A stretch of 40,995 bases of DNA from an uncultured Rubritalea sp. (GTDB taxonomy: Bacteria; Verrucomicrobiota; Verrucomicrobiia; Verrucomicrobiales; Akkermansiaceae): positions 1 through 40,995 of the forward strand of contig CAKZNV010000154.1 in the NCBI GenBank assembly GCA_937132085.1, in the 5' to 3' direction. Each line of letters starts with the position of its first letter. Within the stretch, counting starts at the first letter, position 1. The position numbers and the translations under genes were made by a program. Shown piece by piece: positions 27,014 through 35,762 of this stretch. Below the pieces are notes generated by a model. That model was not told the origin of the DNA. It saw nothing but the letters and a program-made list of their open reading frames with translations, and made no database searches.

Positions 27014-27257
27014 ACGGCGGTGAGTTTAAGCCTAGAAGCAGTCGATTAGCAAAGATGTTTTATTTATTTCGCTTTCACTGACCATTGTGAGCGTATTGTG
27101 AATAAGTTTTTGCGCTTTTGTGCTCAAAATTGAGATTTCTTACACAAATTTAGAATAAAATCAGTTTGGTAACGCTCTAAGTGCAGAAAGTAATAATAAT
27201 CGACTGCTGAAAAGCCTCAAATTATTATTCTGATTTAAAATTAACACACCAAATATT

Positions 27258-28400
27258 ATGAAAAAATTAACATCAGTAGCACTCGCTACACTAGGTCTCG
27301 TAAGCTTTGCTAACGCTCAAGCTACTAAGGAAGAAGTTCCAGCTAAGAAAGCAGACGCACCAGCAAAGCCAGCAACTGATAAGCTAGCAGTCGGTTCAGC
27401 AGCTCCAGCGATCGCAGGCGCTACTTGGGTTCAAGGCGAGGAAGTCTCTAAGCTAGATAAAGCAGGTGAACTATACATCGTAGAATGCTGGGCAACATGG
27501 TGTGGACCATGTGTAGCTATGATTCCTCACATGAACGATCTTCATAAGAGCTACGGAGACAAAGGTCTCACTATCGTAGGAATGAACGTCTGGGAAGACG
27601 GCCTCGATAAAGTAAAAGGATTTGTAAAAGAAAAAGGTGAAGGAATGAGCTATCGTATTGCTTACTCTGGCGGTCAGAAAAGCACATTCGCTGACACATG
27701 GCTCACACCTTCTGGAACTAAAGGGATTCCTACAGCATTCGCTGTAAAAGACGGTAAGATCATCTACATCGGTCACCCATCTGATCTTGAAGAAGACGTA
27801 GTCAAGCAGATGATGGGCAAAGATTTCGACGCTGCTAAGTTCGCTAAAGAGCAAGAAGCTAAGAAAGAAGCTGAAAAAGCATTCCACGCTAAGCTCCGCC
27901 CACTCATGCAGGCTCAAGACTGGGCAGCTGTTAAGACTCTCGCGACCACTGATCCTTTGACTAAAGGTAAGGACCTCGGTCTAAGACTTCTCATCCACGC
28001 TAACACAGCAACTAACGATTGGGACGCACTTTCAGCTCTAGCTACTGAAGTTAAAGCAGGAAAATTCGGTGAAAAGGCAACAGCAAACTCACTTGTCGTA
28101 ACATTCCTAGACGCTAAGACTGATGATAAAGTGAAGGCATTTGCTACTAAACTTATCCCAATGCTTGATACAAAAGCTCTCTCAGAGTCTGAAGACGTAA
28201 TGCAGAGAATGGGTTACGCTCGTGCTCTATTCATCACAGGCAAAGCAGAAGAGTCTCAGAAAGCAATCACTTCTGTTGTCGCTTTCATCAATGAAAAATA
28301 CAAAGGTAACAAAGGTGCTGAGGAGTTTGCTACTAAGCTAGCTTCTATCATTGAGAAAATCAAAGGTGGATCATTCCCACCAATGTCAGAACTTCGATAG
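27258..28400 (+). CDS. TlpA-like thioredoxin-domain protein, exported
   Basis: The 380-residue protein has a signal peptide (residues 1-20, cleavage after FANA), an Ala/Pro/Lys linker, and a TlpA/redoxin domain whose active site is WC82GPC85 (TWCGPC), with the cis-Pro segment KGIPTAFAVKDGK near residue 170. The last 190 residues are helical and lack cysteine; I do not recognise them. It is the ordinary cysteine counterpart of the two TGA-containing genes at 7989-9309 and probably works in the periplasm as a thiol-disulfide protein. It has its own terminator. Confidence 0.85.
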   Translation: MKKLTSVALATLGLVSFANAQATKEEVPAKKADAPAKPATDKLAVGSAAPAIAGATWVQGEEVSKLDKAGELYIVECWATWCGPCVAMIPHMNDLHKSYGDKGLTIVGMNVWEDGLDKVKGFVKEKGEGMSYRIAYSGGQKSTFADTWLTPSGTKGIPTAFAVKDGKIIYIGHPSDLEEDVVKQMMGKDFDAAKFAKEQEAKKEAEKAFHAKLRPLMQAQDWAAVKTLATTDPLTKGKDLGLRLLIHANTATNDWDALSALATEVKAGKFGEKATANSLVVTFLDAKTDDKVKAFATKLIPMLDTKALSESEDVMQRMGYARALFITGKAEESQKAITSVVAFINEKYKGNKGAEEFATKLASIIEKIKGGSFPPMSELR

Positions 28401-28452
28401 TCGCTCCTAGACAATATTAAAAAATTCATTTCATATTAATTGAGTTATAGCT

Positions 28453-28488
28453 AAAGGATGTGAGCCTCACGGTTCACATCCTTTTTTT
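28453..28488 (+). terminator. Terminator of the TlpA-like gene
   Basis: AAAGGATGTGA pairs with TCACATCCTTT around a 10-nt loop and runs into seven T. Confidence 0.9.
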
Positions 28489-28560
28489 ATTTTTTATCAT
28501 CTTAGTTTTTGACATTTCTCAGAAAAGATACAGCATGCGCACGCATTTGATGCCTCACAT

Positions 28561-28641
28561 GCCGGTGTGGCGGAATTGGTAGACGCGTTCGATTCAAAAT
28601 CGAATTCCTATGGAGTGCGGGTTCGATTCCCGCCGCCGGTA
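28561..28641 (+). tRNA. tRNA-Leu (CAA)
   Basis: A class II tRNA of 81 nt. The acceptor GCCGGTG pairs with CGCCGGT (G-U at the first pair and one inside) with discriminator A. The anticodon stem is TTCGA/TCGAA around loop TTCAAAA, so the anticodon is CAA and it reads UUG. The T-arm is GCGGG TTCGATT CCCGC. The variable arm is 12 nt. CCA is not encoded. TTGACA lies about 50 nt upstream. Confidence 0.95.
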
Positions 28642-28706
28642 TTTTTCTATAAATGATAATAATTATCGTTTGATTTTATAGCGATTAGTGCGAGTATTCA
28701 GATGTA

Positions 28707-28742
28707 GCTGATCTCAACAATCAGCCAGTAGTTTCAAACTAC
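28707..28742 (+). other. Paired hairpins between tRNA-Leu and tmRNA
   Basis: GCTGAT (28707-28712) pairs with ATCAGC (28720-28725), and GTAGTTT (28728-28734) pairs with AAACTAC (28736-28742). They lie in the 115-nt gap before the tmRNA. They may shape the precursor for processing or belong to the tmRNA promoter region. No T-run is present. Confidence 0.4.
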
Positions 28743-28756
28743 GCCACAGCTAATGT

Positions 28757-29113
28757 GGGGGCGTTTTGGTTTCGACTGGATGTTGGAAGGATAGGTCGCA
28801 TGTAGAGGTTGATCGGCTGGCCTCTTAAAAAGCCGTTCAAAAAAATAATTGCAGACTCTAACGAGCTAGCACTTGCTGCTTAATTGCCGCAAACGCCGCC
28901 GCCTGATCGTTCACGTAAGGTCGCCGCGAAAAACTAGTGAACTGGCCATGATCTCGGGTTTCCGGAGAGATTGGTAAGACTAAACAGGAAAATCGAGAAG
29001 GCGTAAGTTGTTAGCATGCGATCGCCTCTCTAAACAAAAGTTGCTAACTAAACATGTAGAAGCTTACTTGAAAGGCATTTAGGACACGGGTTCGACCCCC
29101 GTCGCCTCCACCA
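28757..29113 (+). ncRNA. ssrA: Transfer-messenger RNA (tmRNA)
   Basis: This RNA rescues stalled ribosomes together with SmpB. The 5' end GGGGGCG pairs with 3' CGCCTCC, followed by A and an encoded CCA (29111-29113). The 5' part carries the conserved TTTTGGTTTCGACTGG, and the 3' end the T-arm GGGTTCGACCCCC. The tag reading frame runs 28851-28883 and encodes ADSNELALAA before TAA; the LALAA end is the usual protease signal. The total length of 357 nt is normal. It follows tRNA-Leu(CAA) by 115 nt. Confidence 0.95.
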
Positions 29114-29119
29114 GCTATG

Positions 29120-29148
29120 AAGGCTCAGACTAACCATCTGAGCCTTTA
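29120..29148 (+). terminator. Hairpin after tmRNA
   Basis: A 10-bp perfect stem AAGGCTCAGA / TCTGAGCCTT with a 7-nt loop directly follows the tmRNA. The T-run is short (TTTA), so termination is likely but less certain. Confidence 0.6.
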
Positions 29149-29163
29149 TGGTGTCTGGGTGAT

Positions 29164-29191
29164 TAGGTTTTAGGTTTTAGGTTTTAGGTTT
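29164..29191. repeat. TAGGTTT tandem repeat (4 units)
   Basis: Four perfect consecutive 7-nt units occupy this stretch in the gap between the tmRNA and pyrH (29114-29438), which holds no gene. A dispersed repeat follows. No function is visible. Confidence 0.7.
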
Positions 29192-29228
29192 CAACGTGCA
29201 CCCACATTTCTCCTTTGGCTGAATGCCA

Positions 29229-29272
29229 AATTTATACCAGACGGGGGAAAGGAGCATAGCGACGCATCCCCC
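29229..29272. repeat. Dispersed intergenic repeat, copy 2
   Basis: Reverse-complement match to 17-61. AATTTATACCAGA and the GCGACGCATCCC end are shared, with several mismatches in the middle. Confidence 0.6.
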
Positions 29273-29438
29273 GATCTCTACACCAAACCCAGCGTTCGCT
29301 GAAAGTGAACTTTATGCTGTAATTGTTTCTGGAACATCCAAAACTGAATCCAATTCTCCTGCCCTTCTCTTTTTTAGCCATTTCTTAAGATTTGTCTTCC
29401 CAATTTCCACTTAGAATTGTTTCTTAAGTGCAGACGAT

Positions 29439-30164
29439 ATGAGCAATTCTGAATTCCCATTTAAACGAGTAGTTCTCAAGCTTAGCGGTGAAGCGCTGCG
29501 TGAGGTAGGTAGCCAAGACAATATTTCACCGGAGATTGTTGAGCGTATAGCGAAAGAAATCACCGCTGCACATAAAGAAGGTGTAGAAATAGCCATCGTA
29601 GTAGGTGGCGGAAACTTCTGGAGAGGTGCTAGTGCTAGTGCTCGTGGCATGGACCGTGCTACTGCCGACTACGTAGGTATGATGGCGACAGTCATGAATG
29701 CTCTCGCTGTCCAAAGTGCTATCGAGGCTGAAGGCGTCAACTGTATCGTGCAAAGTGCGATCGAGATGAAAAACGTTGCAGAGCCATTCATCCGCAGAAA
29801 GGCATCACGTCAACTCGGTGAAAACTACGTAGTAATCTTCGCTGCTGGAACAGGTAGCCCATTCTTCTCTACTGATACTACTGCAGCGCTTAGAGCGAGC
29901 GAAATGTCAGCCAATGCGATTCTCAAAGCCACGATGGTAGACGGAGTTTACAACGCAGACCCTAAGAAAGACCCAACTGCTGTGAAGTATGAAACAATCG
30001 ATTTTGAGACCTGCATCAACGATCAGCTCGGTGTGATGGACTCAACCGCATTCTCACTCTGCATGGACAATAACATCCCGATCATGGTGTTTGATCTTAA
30101 CGTCCCAGGTAACATTACTAAAGCTATCCTCGGTGAGAAAATCGGCACAGTGGTCAGCAACTAA
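29439..30164 (+). CDS. pyrH: Uridylate kinase
   Basis: UMP kinase phosphorylates UMP to UDP in pyrimidine synthesis and, in bacteria, is a hexameric amino acid kinase-fold enzyme. The motifs KRVVLKLSGEAL, VVGGGNFWRG, DYVGMMATVMNALA, IFAAGTGSPFFSTDTTAALRA and DGVYNADPKKDP are all present. At 241 residues it is exactly the usual length. frr follows after 34 nt, the common pyrH-frr arrangement. Confidence 0.97.
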   Translation: MSNSEFPFKRVVLKLSGEALREVGSQDNISPEIVERIAKEITAAHKEGVEIAIVVGGGNFWRGASASARGMDRATADYVGMMATVMNALAVQSAIEAEGVNCIVQSAIEMKNVAEPFIRRKASRQLGENYVVIFAAGTGSPFFSTDTTAALRASEMSANAILKATMVDGVYNADPKKDPTAVKYETIDFETCINDQLGVMDSTAFSLCMDNNIPIMVFDLNVPGNITKAILGEKIGTVVSN

Positions 30165-30198
30165 TTTTTAATTTAAAACATCTAAACCAAGTAATAAT

Positions 30199-30765
30199 AT
30201 GGAACCAACACAAGCAATATCAGAAATGGAAATGGCTATGGAACAAGCCGTGGAATATATGGGTAAAGAGTTCGCATCAGTGCGCACAGGTAAGGCATCA
30301 CCAGCGCTCGTAGAGAATGTGAATGTAGAAGTGAAAGCTTACGGCAGCAAAATGAAACTCCGTGATCTAGCTATCATTACTACTCCTGAGCCACGCCAGA
30401 TCGTGATCCAACCACACGACCCTAGCACCGCTGATGATATCGACCGTGCGATCCGTGAAGCTCAACTCGGCTTCAACCCAGTAAACGAAGGCAAGCGTCT
30501 CCGTCTACCAATCCCAGAACTGAACGAAGAACGCCGCCAGGAAATGGTAAAGCGTGTCCGCACCATCAGTGAAGAATCTAAAGTAAGAATCCGTGGCTGC
30601 CGTAAAGATGCAATGGATGCAGGCAAGAAAATGAAGAGCGAGAAAGTTCTTACTGATGACTCTGCAAGAGACTTTGAAGGAGAAGTGCAGGATATTACTA
30701 ATAAATACACTAAGAAGATCGACGAAGAATCAGCTTCTAAAGAAAAAGAAGTAATGACAGTTTGA
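30199..30765 (+). CDS. frr: Ribosome recycling factor
   Basis: RRF with EF-G splits post-termination ribosomes. The 188 residues show the family pattern: FASVRTGKASPALVENVNVEVKAYGSKMKLRDLAIITTPEPRQIVIQPHDPS, GFNPVNEGKRLRLPIPELNEERRQEMVK, and the long C-terminal helix. It uses TGA as its real stop at the expected length, which shows that TGA still ends translation in this genome. It lies between pyrH and trxB. Confidence 0.97.
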   Translation: MEPTQAISEMEMAMEQAVEYMGKEFASVRTGKASPALVENVNVEVKAYGSKMKLRDLAIITTPEPRQIVIQPHDPSTADDIDRAIREAQLGFNPVNEGKRLRLPIPELNEERRQEMVKRVRTISEESKVRIRGCRKDAMDAGKKMKSEKVLTDDSARDFEGEVQDITNKYTKKIDEESASKEKEVMTV

Positions 30766-30811
30766 TTTGTAAATAACTGGAATAAACAATCTTCAATCTA
30801 CTCTAAGAAAT

Positions 30812-31774
30812 ATGGAAAATGTAATTATTATCGGCACTGGACCTGCCGGCTACACCGCTGCTATCTACTCTGCACGTGCTGATCTATCACCACTCATTCT
30901 CACTGGCTCACAGCCAGGAGGCCAACTTACTACGACTACAGACGTAGAGAACTTCCCAGGATTCCCAGACGGTATCATGGGGCCTGAGCTCATGGTTAAA
31001 ATGCAGCAACAGGCTGAGCGCTTTGGCACTCGTGTCGAAAATGGTATCTCTGTCACTAAACTAGAGCAAAATGCTGACAAGACATTCACCATTCATGCTC
31101 ACAATGTGTTCTCACCTGATGACAAGAAGACTTATCAAACCAAGACTGTAATCATCGCATCTGGTGCTTCTGCTCGCTATCTAGGTCTCCCAGGAGAAAT
31201 GGATCTCGTGAAGTCTGGAGCTGGTCTCACTGCATGTGCTACATGTGATGGAGCATTCTACAGAGATGTTCCTGTCTGTGTGGTAGGTGGTGGAGACTCC
31301 GCTGCGGAAGAGGCTACATTCCTTACTAAGTTTGCTAGCAAGGTCTACCTCATCCACCGACGCGATGAGTTACGTGCTTCTAAAATCATGGCTAACAGAG
31401 CTCTCGCAAACGAGAAAATCGAACCAGTTTGGAACTCAGGAATCACTGAGTATCTACTCGACGACAACAAGCGTATCCGTGGTGTTAAACTCGAAAGCAC
31501 AGTTGACGGTTCAACATCTGAGCTAGAGCTAGAAGGTGTCTTCATGGCAATCGGTCACACTCCGAACACAGACTTTATCGATACAGCCTTAGTTGATCTT
31601 GACGAATCAGGATATATCCTACAGATCCCTGGTAAGACAGCGACTAAGACTCCTGGGATCTATGCCGCTGGTGATGTAGCTGACACAGTTTACCGTCAGG
31701 GCATCACTGCTGCTGGACAAGGCTGTGCAGCGTCTCTAGAAGCTGAACACTATCTTGCTAATCTCGAAGGATAA
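30812..31774 (+). CDS. trxB: Thioredoxin reductase
   Basis: This FAD/NADPH enzyme reduces thioredoxin. The 320 residues show FAD-binding [22 protein letters not shown], redox-active C142-A-T-C145 ([11 protein letters not shown]), NADPH-binding [15 protein letters not shown] with the [10 protein letters not shown] motif, and FAD-binding [22 protein letters not shown]. It is the last gene of a probable pyrH-frr-trxB operon and ends in a strong terminator. It could feed electrons to the exported thiol proteins found in this window, but that link is inference. Confidence 0.96.
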   Translation: MENVIIIGTGPAGYTAAIYSARADLSPLILTGSQPGGQLTTTTDVENFPGFPDGIMGPELMVKMQQQAERFGTRVENGISVTKLEQNADKTFTIHAHNVFSPDDKKTYQTKTVIIASGASARYLGLPGEMDLVKSGAGLTACATCDGAFYRDVPVCVVGGGDSAAEEATFLTKFASKVYLIHRRDELRASKIMANRALANEKIEPVWNSGITEYLLDDNKRIRGVKLESTVDGSTSELELEGVFMAIGHTPNTDFIDTALVDLDESGYILQIPGKTATKTPGIYAAGDVADTVYRQGITAAGQGCAASLEAEHYLANLEG

Positions 31775-31800
31775 GCAATTCACAGTATCAAAATTTTTAG

Positions 31801-31832
31801 GCCTCAGCTAGTGATCTAGCTGAGGCTTTTTT
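31801..31832 (+). terminator. Terminator of trxB
   Basis: A perfect 11-bp stem GCCTCAGCTAG / CTAGCTGAGGC with a TGAT loop is followed by six T. Confidence 0.92.
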
Positions 31833-31937
31833 ATGTTATGCCATTTGGCTAGTTAGAGTGAAGGTATAGCCACACAATATGGGGCATGTCGAAATCCTTA
31901 TTCTTGCGTGTTTATAAAATTGCCGTAAAGTTGGGAC

Positions 31938-33167
31938 ATGAAAAGATTCACCATTATTTTTACAGCTCTCATTCTATGCGTATCAAACGTAGTAATGGCT
32001 CAGAAGATGACTCGGAAGATGGAGTCAGCAGCCGAAAAGTATGTTAAAGCTTGGGTCAGAGCCGATCCCGGTATGTCCGAAGGAAAGCGCAGTTCTGAAG
32101 CGAGAGAGGAAGCTATGAAGATTCTTAAGGGGCGTAAAGTTTTAGAAGTAGACGCTGCGACTGAAAAGAAGCTTAAGAAGCGTGAAGAAGTGGTCTCAGA
32201 TGCTCAGCTGAATTCTGGCTTGGACGGAATCAAAGAGCTAAAAGATAAAGAAACTGATCTGCTCAGAACTTTAGTGGCAAGTGGTAAGCTTAAAGGTGAG
32301 CCTAGATTACTGATTCACAGACTTATAAGTTTCAAAAATAATGAGCTTAAAAAAGCTAAGGCTCAAGAACTCTCGGACGCTAGAGCTGCTCGGGAAGATG
32401 CGCTTAGAGATCTCTACAAGCATTTTAAAAGTAGAAGCGCGGAACTAAATAAACCACCTATAAATTCAACAGAATTAGCACTTCCTGAGGAGCTTGTGAA
32501 ATTTAATGAAGATACTGATTGGCTCTTTCTTGGTGGGCCTCTCCGCAAATACACCACTAAGAAAGGCAGACTTGTCTTTATTGAGCCAGTTGGTGATGCA
32601 GAGGGCAAAGCATTTGCAATTACTGATTTAGGAAATGTAGTCACTCTTGATGCTACTATTTATCTGAAAAAAGTCTTAGAAAACGAAGCTAAATTAAACA
32701 AATTGCCTCAGCCGACTCCAGCTGATGAGAAAAAAGAAGCTAATAAAAACGACCCAAGTGTAGCAGATGAATACGATGCTAAAGTAGGGACTCAACTACG
32801 TAAAATGCTTCAATTAGTAGCTAAGAACAGTAAAGATAATCGTAAAATGGCAAGGACTCTCGCTGAAGTGGGAATTGTAGGTGATGATGCGGTATCTGTC
32901 TCTAAAGATGGTTCTCAAAAAGCAAAATGGCATTTTCTAGGTGATAGGGTGAAAGCTGATGTAGGAAATGGAAAATTTGTTATCATCATCGCTCCGTTTG
33001 TTGGTTCCGATGGAAGCCATCTCGCTGTATTGAACGATGGGGTATTAGCTCGACTTAAGCCTGCTCAAGTGAAGCAAATTACAGATGCATTAGAACAAGC
33101 GCCTAAACCAACTCCTAAACCTCCTAAGAAAAAGGATAATAAAGAGGAAGACTTCGTCCCTCAGTAA
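31938..33167 (+). CDS. Hypothetical secreted protein
   Basis: The family is not recognised. The 409-residue protein begins with a signal peptide (residues 1-21, cleavage after VVMA before QK). The first third after it is very charged and likely helical. Two similar blocks follow with segments DTDWLFLGGPLRKYTTKKGRLVFIEPVG and AKWHFLGDRVKADVGNGKFVIIIAPFVG, each then AFAITDL or HLAVLND, suggesting an internal repeat of a small beta domain. The C-terminus is Pro/Lys rich. No cysteine motif is seen. Confidence 0.7.
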   Translation: MKRFTIIFTALILCVSNVVMAQKMTRKMESAAEKYVKAWVRADPGMSEGKRSSEAREEAMKILKGRKVLEVDAATEKKLKKREEVVSDAQLNSGLDGIKELKDKETDLLRTLVASGKLKGEPRLLIHRLISFKNNELKKAKAQELSDARAAREDALRDLYKHFKSRSAELNKPPINSTELALPEELVKFNEDTDWLFLGGPLRKYTTKKGRLVFIEPVGDAEGKAFAITDLGNVVTLDATIYLKKVLENEAKLNKLPQPTPADEKKEANKNDPSVADEYDAKVGTQLRKMLQLVAKNSKDNRKMARTLAEVGIVGDDAVSVSKDGSQKAKWHFLGDRVKADVGNGKFVIIIAPFVGSDGSHLAVLNDGVLARLKPAQVKQITDALEQAPKPTPKPPKKKDNKEEDFVPQ

Positions 33168-33173
33168 GCGCCA

Positions 33174-35114
33174 CTACAATAACGCTATTGATTGAGCCAG
33201 CACCTCATCGTAACTACAGTCTTCCAGTAATCCAAAACTAGGATGCTTGTAGAGGTAGAAGTGCCGATTATAGGGCGTAGGAATACCGCATAGGAAACGC
33301 GTGAGTTTCTGCGGTGTGTTTAGTCTACGTCCCTTTTTTACTAGTAGTGCTTGGATTTCTTCTAAGTGCTGCTCATTGATTTCCGTTTCTTTCTTACGAG
33401 GTAGTTTTCGTGGTCGGAACTCTTCAAGACATGATGAGCATTTCCCGCAAGCCTTGTTGCGCTTAGCAGGAGGCACACTGAACCATTTTTCAAACTGCGC
33501 CGGAATACAGGCTTTAGTCGTTGCTATCCGTAACACTTCTTTCAGCCGTTCTTCTCCATCGGCTAGTTGCTGTTGGTGATACTCGTAGAGTTTCTGTGAA
33601 ATTTCACGAAGCTCATCTTTACTGACGTTTTTGAGTATTTTATAATGCTTTCTCCAGCCAGAAAACCTCACTCGGTATTCTCCTGATTGCTTGATGTCCT
33701 CCAGTGTCTGATAGAGCTTCTCAGGTGCTATATTAAAATCCTCTCTGCTCTGTTCTAAATCATAACGATAGTATTCTTGCTTAGGACCTTCGCTGTTCTT
33801 AATGATGTATTCCAGTGCTTTTCTATGCGATTTAGGATAATCATTCAGATCGAAGCTTCTACCAAATATCTGCCACATCGTCACATAGCGCCAACTAGTG
33901 TGACTGTAGCGAATCAGCTTTGTTAGCTCTAGCTTAGCCAATAAAACATCCAGTGTAGAACTCAGTATCTCTAGATCCACTCTAGTCTTATAGGGCTGAA
34001 TGGCTGCCGTTTTTCCCTGTGATGAAATAGTATCTAACAAGCTCCTAATCGTCGATTCCTTCAGCTCCCGTGCTCGTATGAAATTAGTCAGCGGGATGAT
34101 GTCATCACCACAAGCCAAGAGATAAGCGTGAGCATCCAAACCGTCTCGTCCAGCTCTGCCACTCTCTTGTAGCCAGCCTTCTGGGGACTTAGGTAAATGA
34201 TAGTGAATGATGCTGCGAATGTTAGATTTATCGACACCCATACCAAACGCTATCGTAGCTACGATCACATCTACCTCATCATTGATAAAAGCGTCCTGAA
34301 CCTTCTTCCGAGGATCATTAGACATTCCCGCATGATACGAACGAGCATTGAAACCCTGCTTACTCAGTTTACCTGCGATTTCCTCACACTGCTCCTGCCT
34401 CATCGCATACACCACTGCTGGCAGGTGATTTGGTTTTGAAAGCAGCGACACTAGTTGATTGTCTCGCACTTCACTCAGGCAAGGCAGCACATGATAACTG
34501 AGGTTGTCACGGGTAGGTGAGATCGCAATGTGCTCAGCTACTTTCACCTTAAATGCTTTGCGGATATCTGATGCTACTTTCCTCGTAGCCGTCGCTGTTA
34601 GAGCTAGTAGAGCATGAGGTTTGAGTGATCGGCAGAGCAGGGGTAGCGACAGATAAGAAGGGCGAAAACTATGTCCCCATTCAGAATAACAATGTGCTTC
34701 ATCAATAGCGATCACGCTGATTTGGATACTCTTTAAAACATCCAACAAATCTTTAGAAGCCAAGGTCTCGGGCGATGTGTAAACGAGCTTAACCTCACCA
34801 TCCGCTATGCTAGCCAGATTCTCAATACGTTGTTTATCAGTTAATGTAGAATCAATCTGACTAACAGCGATTCCTTGTGAATCCAGCTTCTGCACTTGAT
34901 CACGGATCAATGAGAGCAGGGGGGAGACAACGATGACTGTGCCTGGTAATAGAAAAGCAGGAAGCTGAAATGTTAGAGATTTACCAGATCCAGTCGGCAA
35001 TGTAGCCAGTGTATTCTTACCAGCCAGCAGATTCTCGATGACTTCTAGCTGAGCAGGTCGAAATTCTGTGAGCCCAAAGTGCTTTTCGAGAGCCTCAAGG
35101 GGAGAAATGATCAT
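33174..35114 (-). CDS. recQ: ATP-dependent DNA helicase RecQ
   Basis: RecQ unwinds DNA 3'-5' in repair of stalled forks and recombination. The 646 residues show the RecQ N-terminal motif FRPAQLEVIENLLAGKNTL, Walker A LPTGSGKSLTFQLP, DEAHCYSEWGHSFRPSYL with the DEAH box, TATAT (motif III), SGRAGRDG (motif VI), and the Zn-binding RQC region with four cysteines ending CGKCSSC near residue 560. Compared with E. coli RecQ (609 residues) the C-terminal part is longer and has no clear HRDC domain. It is convergent with the secreted-protein gene. Confidence 0.93.
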   Translation of the reverse strand: MIISPLEALEKHFGLTEFRPAQLEVIENLLAGKNTLATLPTGSGKSLTFQLPAFLLPGTVIVVSPLLSLIRDQVQKLDSQGIAVSQIDSTLTDKQRIENLASIADGEVKLVYTSPETLASKDLLDVLKSIQISVIAIDEAHCYSEWGHSFRPSYLSLPLLCRSLKPHALLALTATATRKVASDIRKAFKVKVAEHIAISPTRDNLSYHVLPCLSEVRDNQLVSLLSKPNHLPAVVYAMRQEQCEEIAGKLSKQGFNARSYHAGMSNDPRKKVQDAFINDEVDVIVATIAFGMGVDKSNIRSIIHYHLPKSPEGWLQESGRAGRDGLDAHAYLLACGDDIIPLTNFIRARELKESTIRSLLDTISSQGKTAAIQPYKTRVDLEILSSTLDVLLAKLELTKLIRYSHTSWRYVTMWQIFGRSFDLNDYPKSHRKALEYIIKNSEGPKQEYYRYDLEQSREDFNIAPEKLYQTLEDIKQSGEYRVRFSGWRKHYKILKNVSKDELREISQKLYEYHQQQLADGEERLKEVLRIATTKACIPAQFEKWFSVPPAKRNKACGKCSSCLEEFRPRKLPRKKETEINEQHLEEIQALLVKKGRRLNTPQKLTRFLCGIPTPYNRHFYLYKHPSFGLLEDCSYDEVLAQSIALL

Positions 35115-35131
35115 TATAAAATGCTAAACGA

Positions 35132-35659
35132 TTAAGTCATTTTCTCTTTAGAAAAAGTGATGATCAAATGCACTTCGCCATTTTCTTTTCCAGTTCCTAG
35201 GTAGATGAATCCATCATTAGTTTGCCACTCATGGGAAAAGCGAATTCCGCCATTTTTGAGAAGACTAGCATTAGGATATTCACCCGCATTCTGAGTTTTA
35301 CCGTGGATGCTAGAGAGTAGCTGGATCGCACTATTCCATAAGCTTTTCAGCTGAGTGTTATAGCTTGCAGTATTATAAGCAGTGGATCTAAACGTAAGTT
35401 CATCAAGCGAGTCCGCATCCGACCAGTTAAAGTAGAGAAGGAATTTCTTACCTTTAAGAGCATTCACAGTCTTAAAGCTGCCATTGAGACCCACACGAGT
35501 CAGCATTGTCGGAGGAACCTCAGATTTCACCACTTGGCTCTTTTGTAGCTTCTTGGTCACATCATCTCTGCCGTCTCCAAAGTTTATACCAGAAATAAGT
35601 AAGTCAGCTTGAGCTAAGCAAACTGTGAAGAAGAATAATGCGATACCAATGAATTTCAT
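35132..35659 (-). CDS. Hypothetical exported protein
   Basis: The family is not recognised. The 175-residue protein starts with a signal peptide cleaved after about residue 18 (AQA before D). The body has no cysteines and a beta-rich pattern, with GKKFLLYFNWSDADSLDELTF near residue 70 and DGFIYLGTGKENGEVHLIITF at the end. It is directly upstream of recQ on the same strand with a 17-nt gap, but an exported protein is unlikely to work with RecQ. Confidence 0.7.
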   Translation of the reverse strand: MKFIGIALFFFTVCLAQADLLISGINFGDGRDDVTKKLQKSQVVKSEVPPTMLTRVGLNGSFKTVNALKGKKFLLYFNWSDADSLDELTFRSTAYNTASYNTQLKSLWNSAIQLLSSIHGKTQNAGEYPNASLLKNGGIRFSHEWQTNDGFIYLGTGKENGEVHLIITFSKEKMT

Positions 35660-35762
35660 GACTTCCTAATTTATAAACCATTCACTATGGGATTGGCAAT
35701 ACATCTATCGAACATGACATCATTTTGTTTTACTAGCGCACAGAATCCTTTAGAAAAACCTC

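Noticed and set aside
28453-28488. Start of a CRISPR array or attachment site near tRNA-Leu
   Set aside because: There is a single hairpin with a T-run, which is a terminator. No regular direct repeats and no integrase are present.
28757-29113. selC (tRNA-Sec) in the RNA cluster
   Set aside because: The RNA genes here fold as tRNA-Leu and tmRNA. No long-acceptor tRNA with a TCA anticodon was found in the window.
29164-29191. TAGGTTT units as a telomere-like or CRISPR repeat
   Set aside because: There are only four short units with no spacers; it is a simple tandem repeat.
30763-30765. Genome-wide reassignment of TGA as a sense codon
   Set aside because: frr and the gene at 131-601 end in TGA at natural lengths, and tryptophan is encoded by TGG throughout. 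TGA is a stop except in the two thioredoxin-like genes.
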